DNA of 64,000 bases from Sphingomonas sp. ERG5 (GCF_000803065.1 NZ_JSXI01000027.1:53461-117460), one strand, 5' to 3'; numbered from the stretch's first letter, positions 25,879-34,811 are shown. A program made the numbers and translations. Notes: generated by a model from the sequence alone, not told the origin.

Positions 25879-28800
25879 ATGGCGACAGCTCCAGCAGTCG
25901 GCCAGGGCTCGACGGTACCGTCGCCGCCGGGGCTGCCGGTCGTCGGACATCTTCACCAGATCGCGCGTTCGGGACTGATCGGCTATCTGCTGCGCATCAG
26001 TCGTGAATTTCCAAACGGCATCTTCAAGCTGAAATTCGGCAGCCGGGTCGGGCTGTTCGTCACCAGCCCCGATCTGGTCGCCGAATTGTGCGACGAGACG
26101 CGTTTCCGCAAAATGCCGGGGCCTGGCTTGCGTGTGGTGCGTAAATTCGCCGGCGATGGGCTGTTCACCGCATTCAGTGAAGAACCCAATTGGGGCAAGG
26201 CGCACCGCATCCTGCTCCCGGCATTCAGCCAGCGCGCGATGCGTGGTTATTACGACATGATGCTCGAAGTCGCCGACCAGATGGTGGCGAAATGGACCCG
26301 GCTCTCGGGCACCGATGTGCTGGTCGCCGACGACATGACTCGCTTCACGCTCGATTCGATCGCGATCGCCGGATTCGGGCATCGCTTCGACAGTTTCGAG
26401 AAGGAGGAACTCGACAGTTTTCTCGAGGCGCTGGCGCGGGTGTTGGGCGAATCGCTCAACATGATCACGCGGATGCCGATCCAGCAGCGCTTCGCAAAAA
26501 AAGCCGAGCGGCAATATGAGGCCGACATTGCCGAGATGAATGCACTGGTCGACGGCATCATTGCCGAGCGACGCAAGAATCCGAATGACGGGAAGGATCT
26601 GCTCAACCTGATGGTCAGTGCGATCGACCCGGAAACGGGCGAGGGCCTGGACGATATCAATATCCGCTATCAGGTGCTGACCTTCCTGATCGCCGGGCAT
26701 GAGACGACCTCGGGCCTGCTGACCTTTGCTCAGCATCTGCTGCTGCGTCATCCGCATGTGCTGGCGCAGGCCTATGCCGAGGTCGACCGCGTGCTGCCGG
26801 GCGACAAGCGTCCCGATTACAGCGACATCGCCAGGCTGGACGTGATCGAGCGCATCCTGAAGGAAGCAATGCGTCTCTGGCCGACCGCGCCCGCCTTTAC
26901 GCTGGCTCCTTACGAAGACGAGGTGATCGGCGGCCGTTACACGGTGCGCAAGGACCGCCCGATCAACGTCTTCTCGCCCGGGCTGCATCGCGACACCAGC
27001 GTGTGGGGAGATCCCGACGAGTTCGATATCGACCGCTGGCTGCCGGAGGTCGAGGCGGCGCGGCACCCGCATGCCTATAAGCCGTTCGGGAATGGCGAGC
27101 GCGCCTGTATCGGTCGGCAGTTCGCCATGGTCGAGGCGAAGATGGCGCTGGCGATGATCCTGCAGAAGTTCGCGATCAGCGATCCGCACAATTATCGGCT
27201 GCGCATCAAGGAGACTTTGTCGATCAAGCCCGACGAATTCCACATGCGCGTGCGTCTGCGCCAGCCGCATGAGCGTATTGCGGCAGCGCCTGATCCAGTG
27301 GCGGTGAATGAGGATGCGCCGGTTGCGGCGGTCTCGGGCTCGGGTCAGCGTTTCGCGGTGATCTATGGATCGAGCCTAGGGACAGCACGCGACATCGCCG
27401 ACGAAATCGCCGAGCGCGCCAATCTCGACGGGTTCGAGACGGTGGTGCGGTCGATGGACGAGAGCTTCAAGGGCGGATCGGAGCCCGAGGACAAGGTGAT
27501 CATCGTGGTCACCGCAACCTATAATGGCCGTGCCCCGGATAGTGCGGTCGAGGTCGAGCGCGGGCTCGATGCCGGCGCGTTCGACGGGGCCGACTGGTCG
27601 GGTGCGCGCTTTGCCGTGCTCGGGATCGGCAATTCGCAATGGCCAAATTATCAGAATTTCCCCAAGCGCGTCGATGCGGCGATCGAAGCGGCGGGCGCAA
27701 CCCGGTTGCTGCCGCGCGCCGAAGCGGACGGGCAGGGGGATTTCGACGGTGCCGTCGCCGCCTTTGTGCGCGATCTGTGGAAGGCGCTGGGTAGCGAGAG
27801 CGGCCCGAGCGAAGCGGCCTCGAGCCTGTCGCTGCACGTGGTCGATACGTCCGAGGCGCGCGCCCAGGCCTTGCCCGAACATGCCCAGCGGCTGGAAATC
27901 GTCGCCAATGACGAGATGATCCTGCCCGCCAATGGCCTGTGGGACTTCGCCAAGGAGCCGCCCCGGCCCTCGACCCGCTTCATCCGCATTCGCCTGCCCG
28001 AGGGGCAGCTTTATCACTGCGGCGATCATGTTGCGGTCTATGCGCGCAACCGCCCGGAACTGGTGACGCGCGCGATCGAACGGCTCGGCCTTGCTGGCGC
28101 CGCGCAACTGCGGGTGGACGGACAGGGTGGGCGGTTCAAGCATCTGCCGCTCGGTCAGACCGTGACGGTGCGGCAATTGCTGACCGATTTCGTCGAACTG
28201 TCCGACCCGCTGCCCAGGCGCGCGCTCGGTGTAATCGCCGCGCAGACGCGCTGTCCGAACACCAGGCGCGAACTGGCAGCACTTGAGGAGACTTATGATG
28301 TGGAGGTCGCGGGCAAAAGGCTGACATTGCTCGACTTGCTCGCTCATCATCCGGCTGCCGAATTGTCGCTCGATAGTCTGGTCGAACTATCGGCGGCGAT
28401 CGCCCCACGTTTCTATTCGATCGCGTCGAGTCCGCTGGTCGATCCACATGTCGCCGATCTGATCGTCGGTACGATGGCGGCCCCGGCCTGGTCGGGGCTT
28501 GGCGAGCATCGCGGGTTCGCCAGTGGCTATATGCAGAATGTCGCGGCGGGCGATCATGTGTTCGGCTATGTCCGGCGGCCCAATCCGCCCTTCGCGCCGC
28601 CGGCCGATCCGGGTGTGCCGATGATCCTGATCGGTCCCGGCACCGGCTTCGCGCCGCTGCGCGGCTTCATCCAGGAACGCAGCAGCCAGAAGGCGGCGGG
28701 CGAAGGTGTCGCGCAAAGCCTGTTGTTCTTCGGCTGTCGTCATCCTGATCATGACTGGTTCTGCCGCAACGAGGTCGAGGCCTGGGCGAAGGACGGCGTG

Positions 28801-29082
28801 ATCGATCCCTATCTCGCTTTCTCCGCGGTCGAGAGCCATCCATGGAAGTTCGTGCAGGACGCGCTGTGGGCGGAACAGGAGCGCGTGTGGGCCGCGATTC
28901 AAGCCGGCGCGCATATCTATCTGTGCGGCGATGGGCGTTTCATGGCGCCGGCGGTGCGCGACACGCTGATCCGGATCCAGATGCAGCAGATCGGCGACGA
29001 ACATGCGCAAGGATCGGAATGGCTTGAGACTTTGATCGAGGACGGGCGTTTTCATCAGGATGTGTTCGGGTTCGGCAAATGA
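25879..29082 (+). CDS. Self-sufficient cytochrome P450/NADPH reductase fusion (CYP102-type)
   Basis: 1067 residues, the size and order of P450 BM3. The heme domain (1-~460) has AGHETTSG in the I helix, KEAMR (ExxR) and FGNGERACIG with the heme-ligand Cys410. An FMN flavodoxin domain follows (YGSSLGTARDIADEIA, about 495-640). The FAD/NADPH reductase domain carries RFYSIASSP and GPGTGFAPLRGFIQER. Compared with BM3, Arg47 is retained (R56), Tyr51 is Phe60, and the substrate-gating Phe87 is retained (F96 in AGDGLFTAF). It should hydroxylate fatty acids or similar chains in the cytosol without partner proteins. GGAGG precedes ATG 25879. The WS/DGAT gene follows 70 bp later. Confidence 0.96.
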   Translation: MATAPAVGQGSTVPSPPGLPVVGHLHQIARSGLIGYLLRISREFPNGIFKLKFGSRVGLFVTSPDLVAELCDETRFRKMPGPGLRVVRKFAGDGLFTAFSEEPNWGKAHRILLPAFSQRAMRGYYDMMLEVADQMVAKWTRLSGTDVLVADDMTRFTLDSIAIAGFGHRFDSFEKEELDSFLEALARVLGESLNMITRMPIQQRFAKKAERQYEADIAEMNALVDGIIAERRKNPNDGKDLLNLMVSAIDPETGEGLDDINIRYQVLTFLIAGHETTSGLLTFAQHLLLRHPHVLAQAYAEVDRVLPGDKRPDYSDIARLDVIERILKEAMRLWPTAPAFTLAPYEDEVIGGRYTVRKDRPINVFSPGLHRDTSVWGDPDEFDIDRWLPEVEAARHPHAYKPFGNGERACIGRQFAMVEAKMALAMILQKFAISDPHNYRLRIKETLSIKPDEFHMRVRLRQPHERIAAAPDPVAVNEDAPVAAVSGSGQRFAVIYGSSLGTARDIADEIAERANLDGFETVVRSMDESFKGGSEPEDKVIIVVTATYNGRAPDSAVEVERGLDAGAFDGADWSGARFAVLGIGNSQWPNYQNFPKRVDAAIEAAGATRLLPRAEADGQGDFDGAVAAFVRDLWKALGSESGPSEAASSLSLHVVDTSEARAQALPEHAQRLEIVANDEMILPANGLWDFAKEPPRPSTRFIRIRLPEGQLYHCGDHVAVYARNRPELVTRAIERLGLAGAAQLRVDGQGGRFKHLPLGQTVTVRQLLTDFVELSDPLPRRALGVIAAQTRCPNTRRELAALEETYDVEVAGKRLTLLDLLAHHPAAELSLDSLVELSAAIAPRFYSIASSPLVDPHVADLIVGTMAAPAWSGLGEHRGFASGYMQNVAAGDHVFGYVRRPNPPFAPPADPGVPMILIGPGTGFAPLRGFIQERSSQKAAGEGVAQSLLFFGCRHPDHDWFCRNEVEAWAKDGVIDPYLAFSAVESHPWKFVQDALWAEQERVWAAIQAGAHIYLCGDGRFMAPAVRDTLIRIQMQQIGDEHAQGSEWLETLIEDGRFHQDVFGFGK

Positions 29083-29152
29083 TGCCGGACGGAGGAAGGC
29101 GTGAGTTGAATTTATAATCGCACCGCAAAGCGGGCTGAACGGGGAGAGAAGG

Positions 29153-30724
29153 ATGCTTCAACTATCGGGCCAGGACGCCTCGTTCGTTTATCTGGAAACG
29201 CCGCATACACCGATGCATATCGGGTCGGTCGGCATCTACGACCCATCGACCGCGCCGGGCGGGTTCGTGCGTTTCAAGGATGTGCTGAGCTTCATCGAGA
29301 GCCGACTGGGTGGCGCGCGCAGTTTCCGCCAGCGGCTGGTGCGGGTGCCGTTCGATCTCGATCATCCTTACTGGATCGAGGATCCCGAGTTCGACATCGA
29401 ATTCCATGTCCGCCACATCGCCTTGCCCAAGCCCGGTGACTGGCGGCAATTGTGCATCCAGGTCGCGCGATTGCATTCGCGCCCGATGGACCTGAGCAAG
29501 CCGCTGTGGGAATTCACTGTGGTCGAGGGGCTCGACAATGTCGAAGGCTTGCCGCCCGGATGTTTCGCACTGGTCTCCAAGGTCCATCATGCCGCGATCG
29601 ACGGCATGTCGGGGGTTGAGATGTCGGCCGCGGTGCATGATCTCGACGCCAGCATGAAGCCGCCGGAAAAGGCCGATGAATGGCAGCCCGAGAATATGCC
29701 TAATGTCGCCGATTTGCTGACACGCAGCTATTTCAATTCGCTGCGTCAGCCGATGCGCGTGATGGAGACGATCGGCCGGTCGTTGCCCGGCATGGCCAAA
29801 CTCGCCGCGACGGTGAGCAAGGGCGATGTCAGCATCGCCAACACCAAGATGGCGCCGAAGACGCGTTTCAACGGCAAGGTGTCGGCGCACCGCGTGTGGG
29901 ACGCGGTGCCGTTCAAGCTCGCCGATATTCGCGCGATGAAGGAAGCGGTGGCCGATGCGACGGTCAATGACGTGATCCTCGCGATCGTCGGCGGGGGCCT
30001 CAGGCAATATCTCGACGACAAGGGCGAACTGCCCAAGGAATCGCTGACCGCGATGGCGCCGATCTCGGTGCGTGGCGAGGGCGAGAAGGCGGCGTTGGGC
30101 AATCTCGTCTCGGCGATGGTCATCCCGCTCGGTACGCATATCGCCGACCCGATGGAGCGGCTGCAATATGTCCATGACCAGGCGGTCAATTCCAAGGCGA
30201 TGACCAATGCGGTCGGCGCCCGCACGCTGGCCGATTACAGCCAGCTGATCCCGTCCGGCCTCGCCGGGCTGGCGGCGCGGCTCTACACGCGGGTCGGGGC
30301 GGCCAACACGCATGCGCCGGTGTTCAACACGGTGGTTACCAATGTTCCGGGCAGCCGCGTGCCGATGTATTTCTGTGGCGCGCGGATGGTCGCGATGTAC
30401 GGCACAGCGCCGGTGTTCGATTCGATGGGGCTGATCAATCCGGTCTATTCCTATGGCGACACGATTGCCGTGTCGTTCACGTGCGACCGCAATATGATGC
30501 CCGATCCCGAGAATTATGCGGCGGCGCTGCGATCCTCATTTGAGACGCTGAAGGCGGCGACCGTTGCAACGCCGGCGGGCAAGCCGAAGCCGGCCCCGGC
30601 GGCGGCCAGGCCCAAAGCAGCCGCCAAACCCAAGGCTGCGAAACCCGCTACCCCCAGGAAAACCGCGGCGAAACAGACCGCACCCGGCCGGAAACCGGCA
30701 GTCCGCAAGCAAGGAGCAAAATGA
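29153..30724 (+). CDS. Wax ester synthase/diacylglycerol acyltransferase (WS/DGAT)
   Basis: 523 residues. The catalytic HHxxxDG motif is HHAAIDG at 145-151, and the second conserved region has NVPGSRVPMYFCGA. These enzymes esterify acyl-CoA to long-chain alcohols or diacylglycerol at the cytosolic face of the membrane or at lipid bodies. The last ~55 residues are an Ala/Lys/Pro repeat tail (KPKPAPAAARPKAAAKPKAA) beyond the usual ~460-residue domain, reminiscent of granule- or DNA-binding tails of phasin-type proteins. A TATAAT at 29113-29118 may be its -10. The stop overlaps the phasin start (ATGA), so both are translationally coupled. Confidence 0.92.
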   Translation: MLQLSGQDASFVYLETPHTPMHIGSVGIYDPSTAPGGFVRFKDVLSFIESRLGGARSFRQRLVRVPFDLDHPYWIEDPEFDIEFHVRHIALPKPGDWRQLCIQVARLHSRPMDLSKPLWEFTVVEGLDNVEGLPPGCFALVSKVHHAAIDGMSGVEMSAAVHDLDASMKPPEKADEWQPENMPNVADLLTRSYFNSLRQPMRVMETIGRSLPGMAKLAATVSKGDVSIANTKMAPKTRFNGKVSAHRVWDAVPFKLADIRAMKEAVADATVNDVILAIVGGGLRQYLDDKGELPKESLTAMAPISVRGEGEKAALGNLVSAMVIPLGTHIADPMERLQYVHDQAVNSKAMTNAVGARTLADYSQLIPSGLAGLAARLYTRVGAANTHAPVFNTVVTNVPGSRVPMYFCGARMVAMYGTAPVFDSMGLINPVYSYGDTIAVSFTCDRNMMPDPENYAAALRSSFETLKAATVATPAGKPKPAPAAARPKAAAKPKAAKPATPRKTAAKQTAPGRKPAVRKQGAK

Positions 30725-31074
30725 TGGTCGATAAGAAGAGCACCGCCGACAAGGTCAAGGATACGATCAACGAACGCGTTGTCGACCCGGCGAAAAAGGC
30801 CGGCGAGGCGATGCAGTCATCGGGCAAGAAGCTCGCCGAGGGCAGTTCGGCGGTCGGCCTGAAGATGCTCGACCAGGCCGAGGCGAATACGCGTGAGGCA
30901 TTCGCGGCGATGCGCGCGGCGGCGGGCGCCAAGGATCTGTCCGAGGTGATGAAGATCCAGGGCGATTTCCTGCGCGATCAGGGCAGCCGCAGCATGACGC
31001 AGGCGCGCGAGATCGGTGACCTGATCATGCAATTCGGCAAGGACGCGGTCGCGCCGTTGCGCGGCAAGAACTGA
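30721..31074 (+). CDS. Phasin-family granule protein
   Basis: 117 residues, almost entirely predicted amphipathic helix, Ala/Lys/Glu-rich. It has the phasin-like end SEVMKIQGDFLRDQGSRSMTQAREIGDLIMQFGKDAVAPL, where F-x-x-x-Q and repeated M/A-R-E are typical of phasin_2. Phasins coat PHA or neutral-lipid granules. It overlaps the WS/DGAT stop by 4 bp (ATGA), linking a granule coat protein to a lipid-forming enzyme; the PHA synthase is encoded 2.2 kb away on the other strand. A strong hairpin follows the stop. Confidence 0.87.
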   Translation: MMVDKKSTADKVKDTINERVVDPAKKAGEAMQSSGKKLAEGSSAVGLKMLDQAEANTREAFAAMRAAAGAKDLSEVMKIQGDFLRDQGSRSMTQAREIGDLIMQFGKDAVAPLRGKN

Positions 31075-31089
31075 ACAGCGAAAGTCTGG

Positions 31090-31123
31090 TGGCCGACCGC
31101 GCTTCGCCGAGCGTGGTTGGCCA
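31090..31123 (+). terminator. Rho-independent-type terminator after the phasin gene
   Basis: A 14-bp stem, TGGCCGACCGCGCT (31090-31103) with AGCGTGGTTGGCCA (31110-31123), pairs with two G-U wobbles around a TCGCCG loop. It is followed by TCCGGTTTTATC, which contains four T. It starts 16 bp after the phasin stop and probably ends the WS/DGAT-phasin transcript. Confidence 0.65.
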
Positions 31124-31285
31124 TCCGGTTTTATCATGTGCGACAAGACCTGCCGTGGCGCGGCGATCAATATCCGCCCGCCGGATCGTCGGATTCAATT
31201 ATGAAAAAAAGTTCATTTGAGTTAATAACATGGCGGGCGCACCTCACCGATGCTGGTTGAAGCCGGCTAATCAAGGAGATGGAAG

Positions 31286-31789
31286 ATGTCATGGTCGACC
31301 ACCGTCGCAGTCTCGATTGCGGGAAGTCTATTGATACTGGCAAGTCCTGCCTCGGCTGGGGGTAATCCCACCCCGGCGCGGAATTACGATTGCTCCAAGG
31401 CCGGAAACGCCAACAAGGCTGCTTGCAAGGGAACGGCGCCAGCCGCTGCGCAACCGGCAAAGCCAGTTGCCGTCGCAAAGCCGAAAGCGGCGCCGGCTGC
31501 AACGGCCCCGGCCAAGGTCGCGGCACCCGCTGCCGCGCGGAACTATGACTGCTCGAAACCTGGCAACGCGAACAAAAGCGTCTGCAAGGGCGCTGCGGCG
31601 CCCGCCCCGCGTGCCGCTCCGGTAGCCGCCGCAGCGCCGGCAAGGGCCGCTCCCCCACGACCGGCAGTCCAGCACGCCGCACCGGCGCAGCCATCGGGTC
31701 GCACGGTCGCCTGGACCACCAAGACCGGCAAGGTCGTGCATTACGACTGCTCAAAGGCCGGGAATCAGAACAAGCAGGCCTGCAAGTAA
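31286..31789 (+). CDS. Secreted protein with three YDCSKxGNxNKxxCK repeats
   Basis: 167 residues. A signal peptide (residues 1-24, ending ASA) is followed by three copies of a 15-residue motif at 34-48, 87-101 and 153-167. Each has two cysteines separated by ten residues (36/47, 89/100, 155/166). The repeats are joined by Ala/Pro/Lys linkers of 35-50 residues resembling cell-envelope-spanning linkers. Each repeat could form an internal disulphide or bind a ligand. I do not recognise the family. AAGGAGA lies 7 nt before the ATG. It stands alone between two strong hairpins. Confidence 0.8.
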   Translation: MSWSTTVAVSIAGSLLILASPASAGGNPTPARNYDCSKAGNANKAACKGTAPAAAQPAKPVAVAKPKAAPAATAPAKVAAPAAARNYDCSKPGNANKSVCKGAAAPAPRAAPVAAAAPARAAPPRPAVQHAAPAQPSGRTVAWTTKTGKVVHYDCSKAGNQNKQACK

Positions 31790-31821
31790 GACCGGCGCGA
31801 TCTGGTTTGCCGTGAAGTTAG

Positions 31822-31849
31822 GCGGGGAGGCCGAAAATGGCCTCCCCGC
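31822..31849. terminator. Strong hairpin between convergent genes, likely bidirectional terminator
   Basis: GCGGGGAGGCC (31822-31832) and GGCCTCCCCGC (31839-31849) form a perfect 11-bp GC-rich stem with a GAAAAT loop. It lies 32 bp after the Cys-repeat gene stop and about 60 bp from the end of the convergent hydrolase gene. A T-tract is absent, so termination is inferred from position and stability. Confidence 0.55.
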
Positions 31850-31907
31850 TGGCTGACATGATCTGCTCGCTGGAGCGGCGAGCCAGATGCGCGGTTCAAA
31901 TGAGCGG

Positions 31908-32702
31908 TTATGCGTGCCCGGCGAACGGATACACCAAAGCCTTTAACCCGCTGCGCTCGAACGGGTGCCAGTCACCATCGGCCTGTGCCAACCGGTCGGC
32001 GATCGCATAAAGTACCGCAGGATTGACCCCCAGGCCGCAATGGCTGCCATGAACCTGGATGTTGTCGGTCTGCGCATCGCGCGGTTCGATGCAATTCTGC
32101 CACGCGACGACGCCATCCTCACGCGTGAAGATCGAGGTCGATGGAACCGGCGGCGGGGCTTCGCTTTCACGCATTTGTGAACGCGCATCATCACCGTCGA
32201 TCTGATGCCCGGTCAGTATCTGATAGGCGCGCCACGCATTGGTTGCGCGCGGTGATCCGGTGAAGGGCGAGCCGAGTGTAATGACCTGCCGTACTGCGTC
32301 GGGCGCGCGGCGGGAAAGCTGGCGTGCCATGACGCCGCCCAGGCTCCAGCCGACGAGGCTGACTTTCTTGCCGGTCAATTCATGGATGGCCTTGAGTCTG
32401 GCGAGCAGCTTTTCGCCTTCGCGGCCGATCGCCTTGGGGCCGAGATTGCGGCCGAGTTCCCAGGCATGGGCCTCATAGCCGAGGCCGGTCAGGAACTTGC
32501 GCAGCACGGTGGTCGACACATCTGAAGTGACGAAGCCGGGCAGCACCAGCACCGGATGACCGTCGCCACGCGGCGCGGTGGCAAGGATCGGTGCCGCAAA
32601 ACCAAGCGATCCGAATTCCGCCAAGGCGCGGGGCAGTTCGGTCAGCGCCAGCAGCGCGGAGGGCGCGCGGATCGCCTCCGGGTTATGTGCCTGACTTGCC
32701 AT
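31908..32702 (-). CDS. Alpha/beta hydrolase (lipase/PGAP1-like)
   Basis: 264 residues. VLVLPGF near residue 52 is the oxyanion strand; GWSLGG (about residues 117-122) carries the nucleophile; a C-terminal GSHCGLG gives the His. The sequence fits the class-2 lipase/PGAP1-like hydrolases. The real start is ATG 32702 with AGGA 7 nt upstream; a TTG just before it is less likely. It is the last gene of a minus-strand set that begins with the PhaE-like gene, 51 bp after the GNAT gene, so a role in PHA or lipid turnover is plausible but unproven. No signal peptide. Confidence 0.83.
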   Translation of the reverse strand: MASQAHNPEAIRAPSALLALTELPRALAEFGSLGFAAPILATAPRGDGHPVLVLPGFVTSDVSTTVLRKFLTGLGYEAHAWELGRNLGPKAIGREGEKLLARLKAIHELTGKKVSLVGWSLGGVMARQLSRRAPDAVRQVITLGSPFTGSPRATNAWRAYQILTGHQIDGDDARSQMRESEAPPPVPSTSIFTREDGVVAWQNCIEPRDAQTDNIQVHGSHCGLGVNPAVLYAIADRLAQADGDWHPFERSGLKALVYPFAGHA

Positions 32703-32753
32703 CAAATTTCCTTTCCGAGACTCCGGTCTAAATGCGCCGGATGTAGATATTGT

Positions 32754-33290
32754 TCATTCGTCGAGGCCAAAGGCCCGATGCTGTGCCGCCACGCGCGCAA
32801 TGTCGTGGCTGAGAATGGCGAGGTCGTGCGGTTTACCCGCGCGGTCGCGGACATGATCGCGCAGCAGCGCTTCGGCGCGAAAACCGAGGCTTTCGAACAG
32901 CATGACCGACCCGATCTGGTCGGGAGTCATTTGCGCGGTGAGCTTTTCAAGGCCACGTTCCATTGCCACGCTGTAGATCGCCTCAAGCAGGTCGCGGCCA
33001 AGTCCGGCGCCACGCTTACCCGGCGAGACGAGCAAGCGGATCTCGCCGACATGCGCGCTCCAACCAAGCGGATCGCGCACCAGCGCCGCGGTGCCGACGA
33101 ACTTGCCATCATCCTCGGCGACCAGGCTGTCGATCCAGCCTTCCTCGATCGCGGAAATCCATGCCTCGACGACGCGCGGATGTTTCAGATCGCGGCCGAG
33201 GAACAGCAGATCATGTTCGGGCAGGGTCTCGGCAAAGGCGAGCATGGCGTCGCGATCGGCCCCCGCGAACCGGCGGATATGATGGCTCAT
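32754..33290 (-). CDS. GNAT-family N-acetyltransferase
   Basis: 178 residues with the GNAT fold. The acetyl-CoA-binding segment is VGEIRLLVSPGKRGAGLGRDLLEAI, with R-G-x-G-x-G as R-G-A-G-L-G; the following SVMLFESLGFRAEALLRDHV is the usual C-terminal F-E-x-x-G-F element. Start ATG 33290 overlaps the PHA synthase stop as ATGA, and the family N-terminus (SHHIRRFAGADRDAML) begins there. Substrate unknown; coupling to phaC suggests a role connected with storage metabolism. Confidence 0.88.
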   Translation of the reverse strand: MSHHIRRFAGADRDAMLAFAETLPEHDLLFLGRDLKHPRVVEAWISAIEEGWIDSLVAEDDGKFVGTAALVRDPLGWSAHVGEIRLLVSPGKRGAGLGRDLLEAIYSVAMERGLEKLTAQMTPDQIGSVMLFESLGFRAEALLRDHVRDRAGKPHDLAILSHDIARVAAQHRAFGLDE

Positions 33291-34360
33291 GTCGATCGCT
33301 CCCCCAGCCAGTCGATCAATTTGGGCCATAGACGCTTGATCGCATTGCCCCCAGCGACAAGGCTGACATGCCCGCCCTTCATTGTCACCTGTTCCTTGTC
33401 GGTCGAGCCGACCTTTTCGATCAGCGGTGCGGAGGCGGCGGAGGGCACGATATGGTCATGCTCGGCAGTGACGTGCAGGAACGGAGCGGTGATCGCCGAC
33501 AGGTCGACCGGACGTCCGGCGACGTCCATCGTGTCGTTGTACAGGCGGTTATCCCACATCAGCTTCTTGGTCGTCTCGCGGAAATATTCGCCGGCGAGGG
33601 GCAGCGTGTCGCTTGCCCAGCGATCGAACATGCGGAAGGATTTGACGAATTCGTCATTCCACAAATTGTCGAGCAATCGGATATTGCCCGCGATCCGCGC
33701 GCCGGGACGCAGCATGTCGAATGCTGTGTAGAGATAATCGGCCGGGCAATTGCCGAACGTGTCGACCAGCTTGTCGACATCGAAGAAACGCTTGTCGGCC
33801 CAGGCCTGGAACATCTCCATCTTGGAGAAATCGACCGGCGTGGTGAAGCACACCAGATTCTTCATCGGGGCTTCCGGGTGGAGCGCGGCCCACAGGATCG
33901 ACAGCACCCCGCCAAAGCAATAGCCGACCAGGCTGAATTCTTCCTCGTCGGTTTCCTCCTGCACGCGGGCGATGGCGGTGGGAATGAAGTCGAGGACATA
34001 GTCGGCCAGCGTCAGGCTCTTCTCGTCACGGCGCGGCGGCGTCCAGTCGAGCATGAACACGTCATATCCGGCCCTGAGCAGATATTCGACCAGGCTCTGC
34101 CCTGGCACCATGTCGAAGATATAACCGCGATTGGTGGTCGCCATGACCAGCAACAGGGGGACGCGGTACACCTCGTCCGACATCGGGCGATAATGATAGA
34201 GGTTCATCGTGCCGCGCTGGATCAGCAGATCCTTGGGGCTCGCGCCAAGCGTCGGGCCGGACGAGGCGAAATATTCCAGCCCCTTGAAATTGCGCTGCAA
34301 GGCGCGGTCGAACGCGGTGCGGGCCTGGTCGAACAGGTCGGGGGCGCTCGTCTCGGCCAT
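33287..34360 (-). CDS. phaC: Class III-type polyhydroxyalkanoate synthase subunit PhaC
   Basis: 357 residues, the size of class III/IV PhaC rather than the ~570-600 of class I. The lipase-like box is GYCFGG with Cys148; Asp302 (AEHDHIVP) and His331 (GGHVSL) complete a triad at virtually the same numbers as the Allochromatium vinosum class III enzyme (149/302/331). It polymerises 3-hydroxyacyl-CoA at the granule surface. Class III enzymes need a PhaE partner; a short PhaE-like protein is encoded 16 bp upstream. Downstream it is coupled to a GNAT gene by ATGA. Confidence 0.94.
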   Translation of the reverse strand: MAETSAPDLFDQARTAFDRALQRNFKGLEYFASSGPTLGASPKDLLIQRGTMNLYHYRPMSDEVYRVPLLLVMATTNRGYIFDMVPGQSLVEYLLRAGYDVFMLDWTPPRRDEKSLTLADYVLDFIPTAIARVQEETDEEEFSLVGYCFGGVLSILWAALHPEAPMKNLVCFTTPVDFSKMEMFQAWADKRFFDVDKLVDTFGNCPADYLYTAFDMLRPGARIAGNIRLLDNLWNDEFVKSFRMFDRWASDTLPLAGEYFRETTKKLMWDNRLYNDTMDVAGRPVDLSAITAPFLHVTAEHDHIVPSAASAPLIEKVGSTDKEQVTMKGGHVSLVAGGNAIKRLWPKLIDWLGERST

Positions 34361-34376
34361 GGTCAGTCCGGATCGC

Positions 34377-34736
34377 TCAAGCTTTGGCCGGTGGCTTGCG
34401 GGTGCGTTTCGGCTTGGGGCGTTCGGGCGGTTTGATTCCCGCCTGCGCCATCAGCAGCGCCTCGATCCGCCCGACTGTTTCCTCGACACCGCGCAAGCGA
34501 GCGGAAAGGTCCTCGACTTCGCTGCGGCTCGGCATGTTGGCGGCGGCGAGTGCCTTGTCCATCATCTGATGCGCGGCGGTCTGCGCATTCATCTGGGCGG
34601 TCGTGGCGCCCTGCATCACGCGGGCGAACTCGCCCGACTTCATCACGTCGCCGCCGAACTGGTTGGCCATCGTTTCCCACTGGCCGAGCATTTCGCGCAT
34701 AAAGGCGGAGGGGTCGGGTGTGGGAGGCAGCGCCAT
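34377..34736 (-). CDS. Short PhaE-like PHA synthase subunit
   Basis: 119 residues, helical, with FMREMLGQWETMANQFG near the N-terminus. The C-terminal segment NMPSRSEVEDLSARLRGVEE (residues 67-86) matches the C-terminal PhaE pattern (P-x-R-x-E-V-x-x-L-x-x-R-L). A Lys/Pro/Arg tail follows. Canonical PhaE is about 360 residues and PhaR about 200, so this is a minimal version lacking most of the N-terminal part. Start ATG 34736 has AAGGA 7 nt upstream; GTG 34751 and ATG 34742 are in frame but have poor spacing. Pairing with phaC in one operon supports the assignment. Confidence 0.75.
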   Translation of the reverse strand: MALPPTPDPSAFMREMLGQWETMANQFGGDVMKSGEFARVMQGATTAQMNAQTAAHQMMDKALAAANMPSRSEVEDLSARLRGVEETVGRIEALLMAQAGIKPPERPKPKRTRKPPAKA

Positions 34737-34811
34737 GGCCATATCCTTCACCCGTGACGCGCTGCCGTCAAGCGAGTGTGCTGCGCGGGCCGGTGCGGCA
34801 CTGCCGCAACA

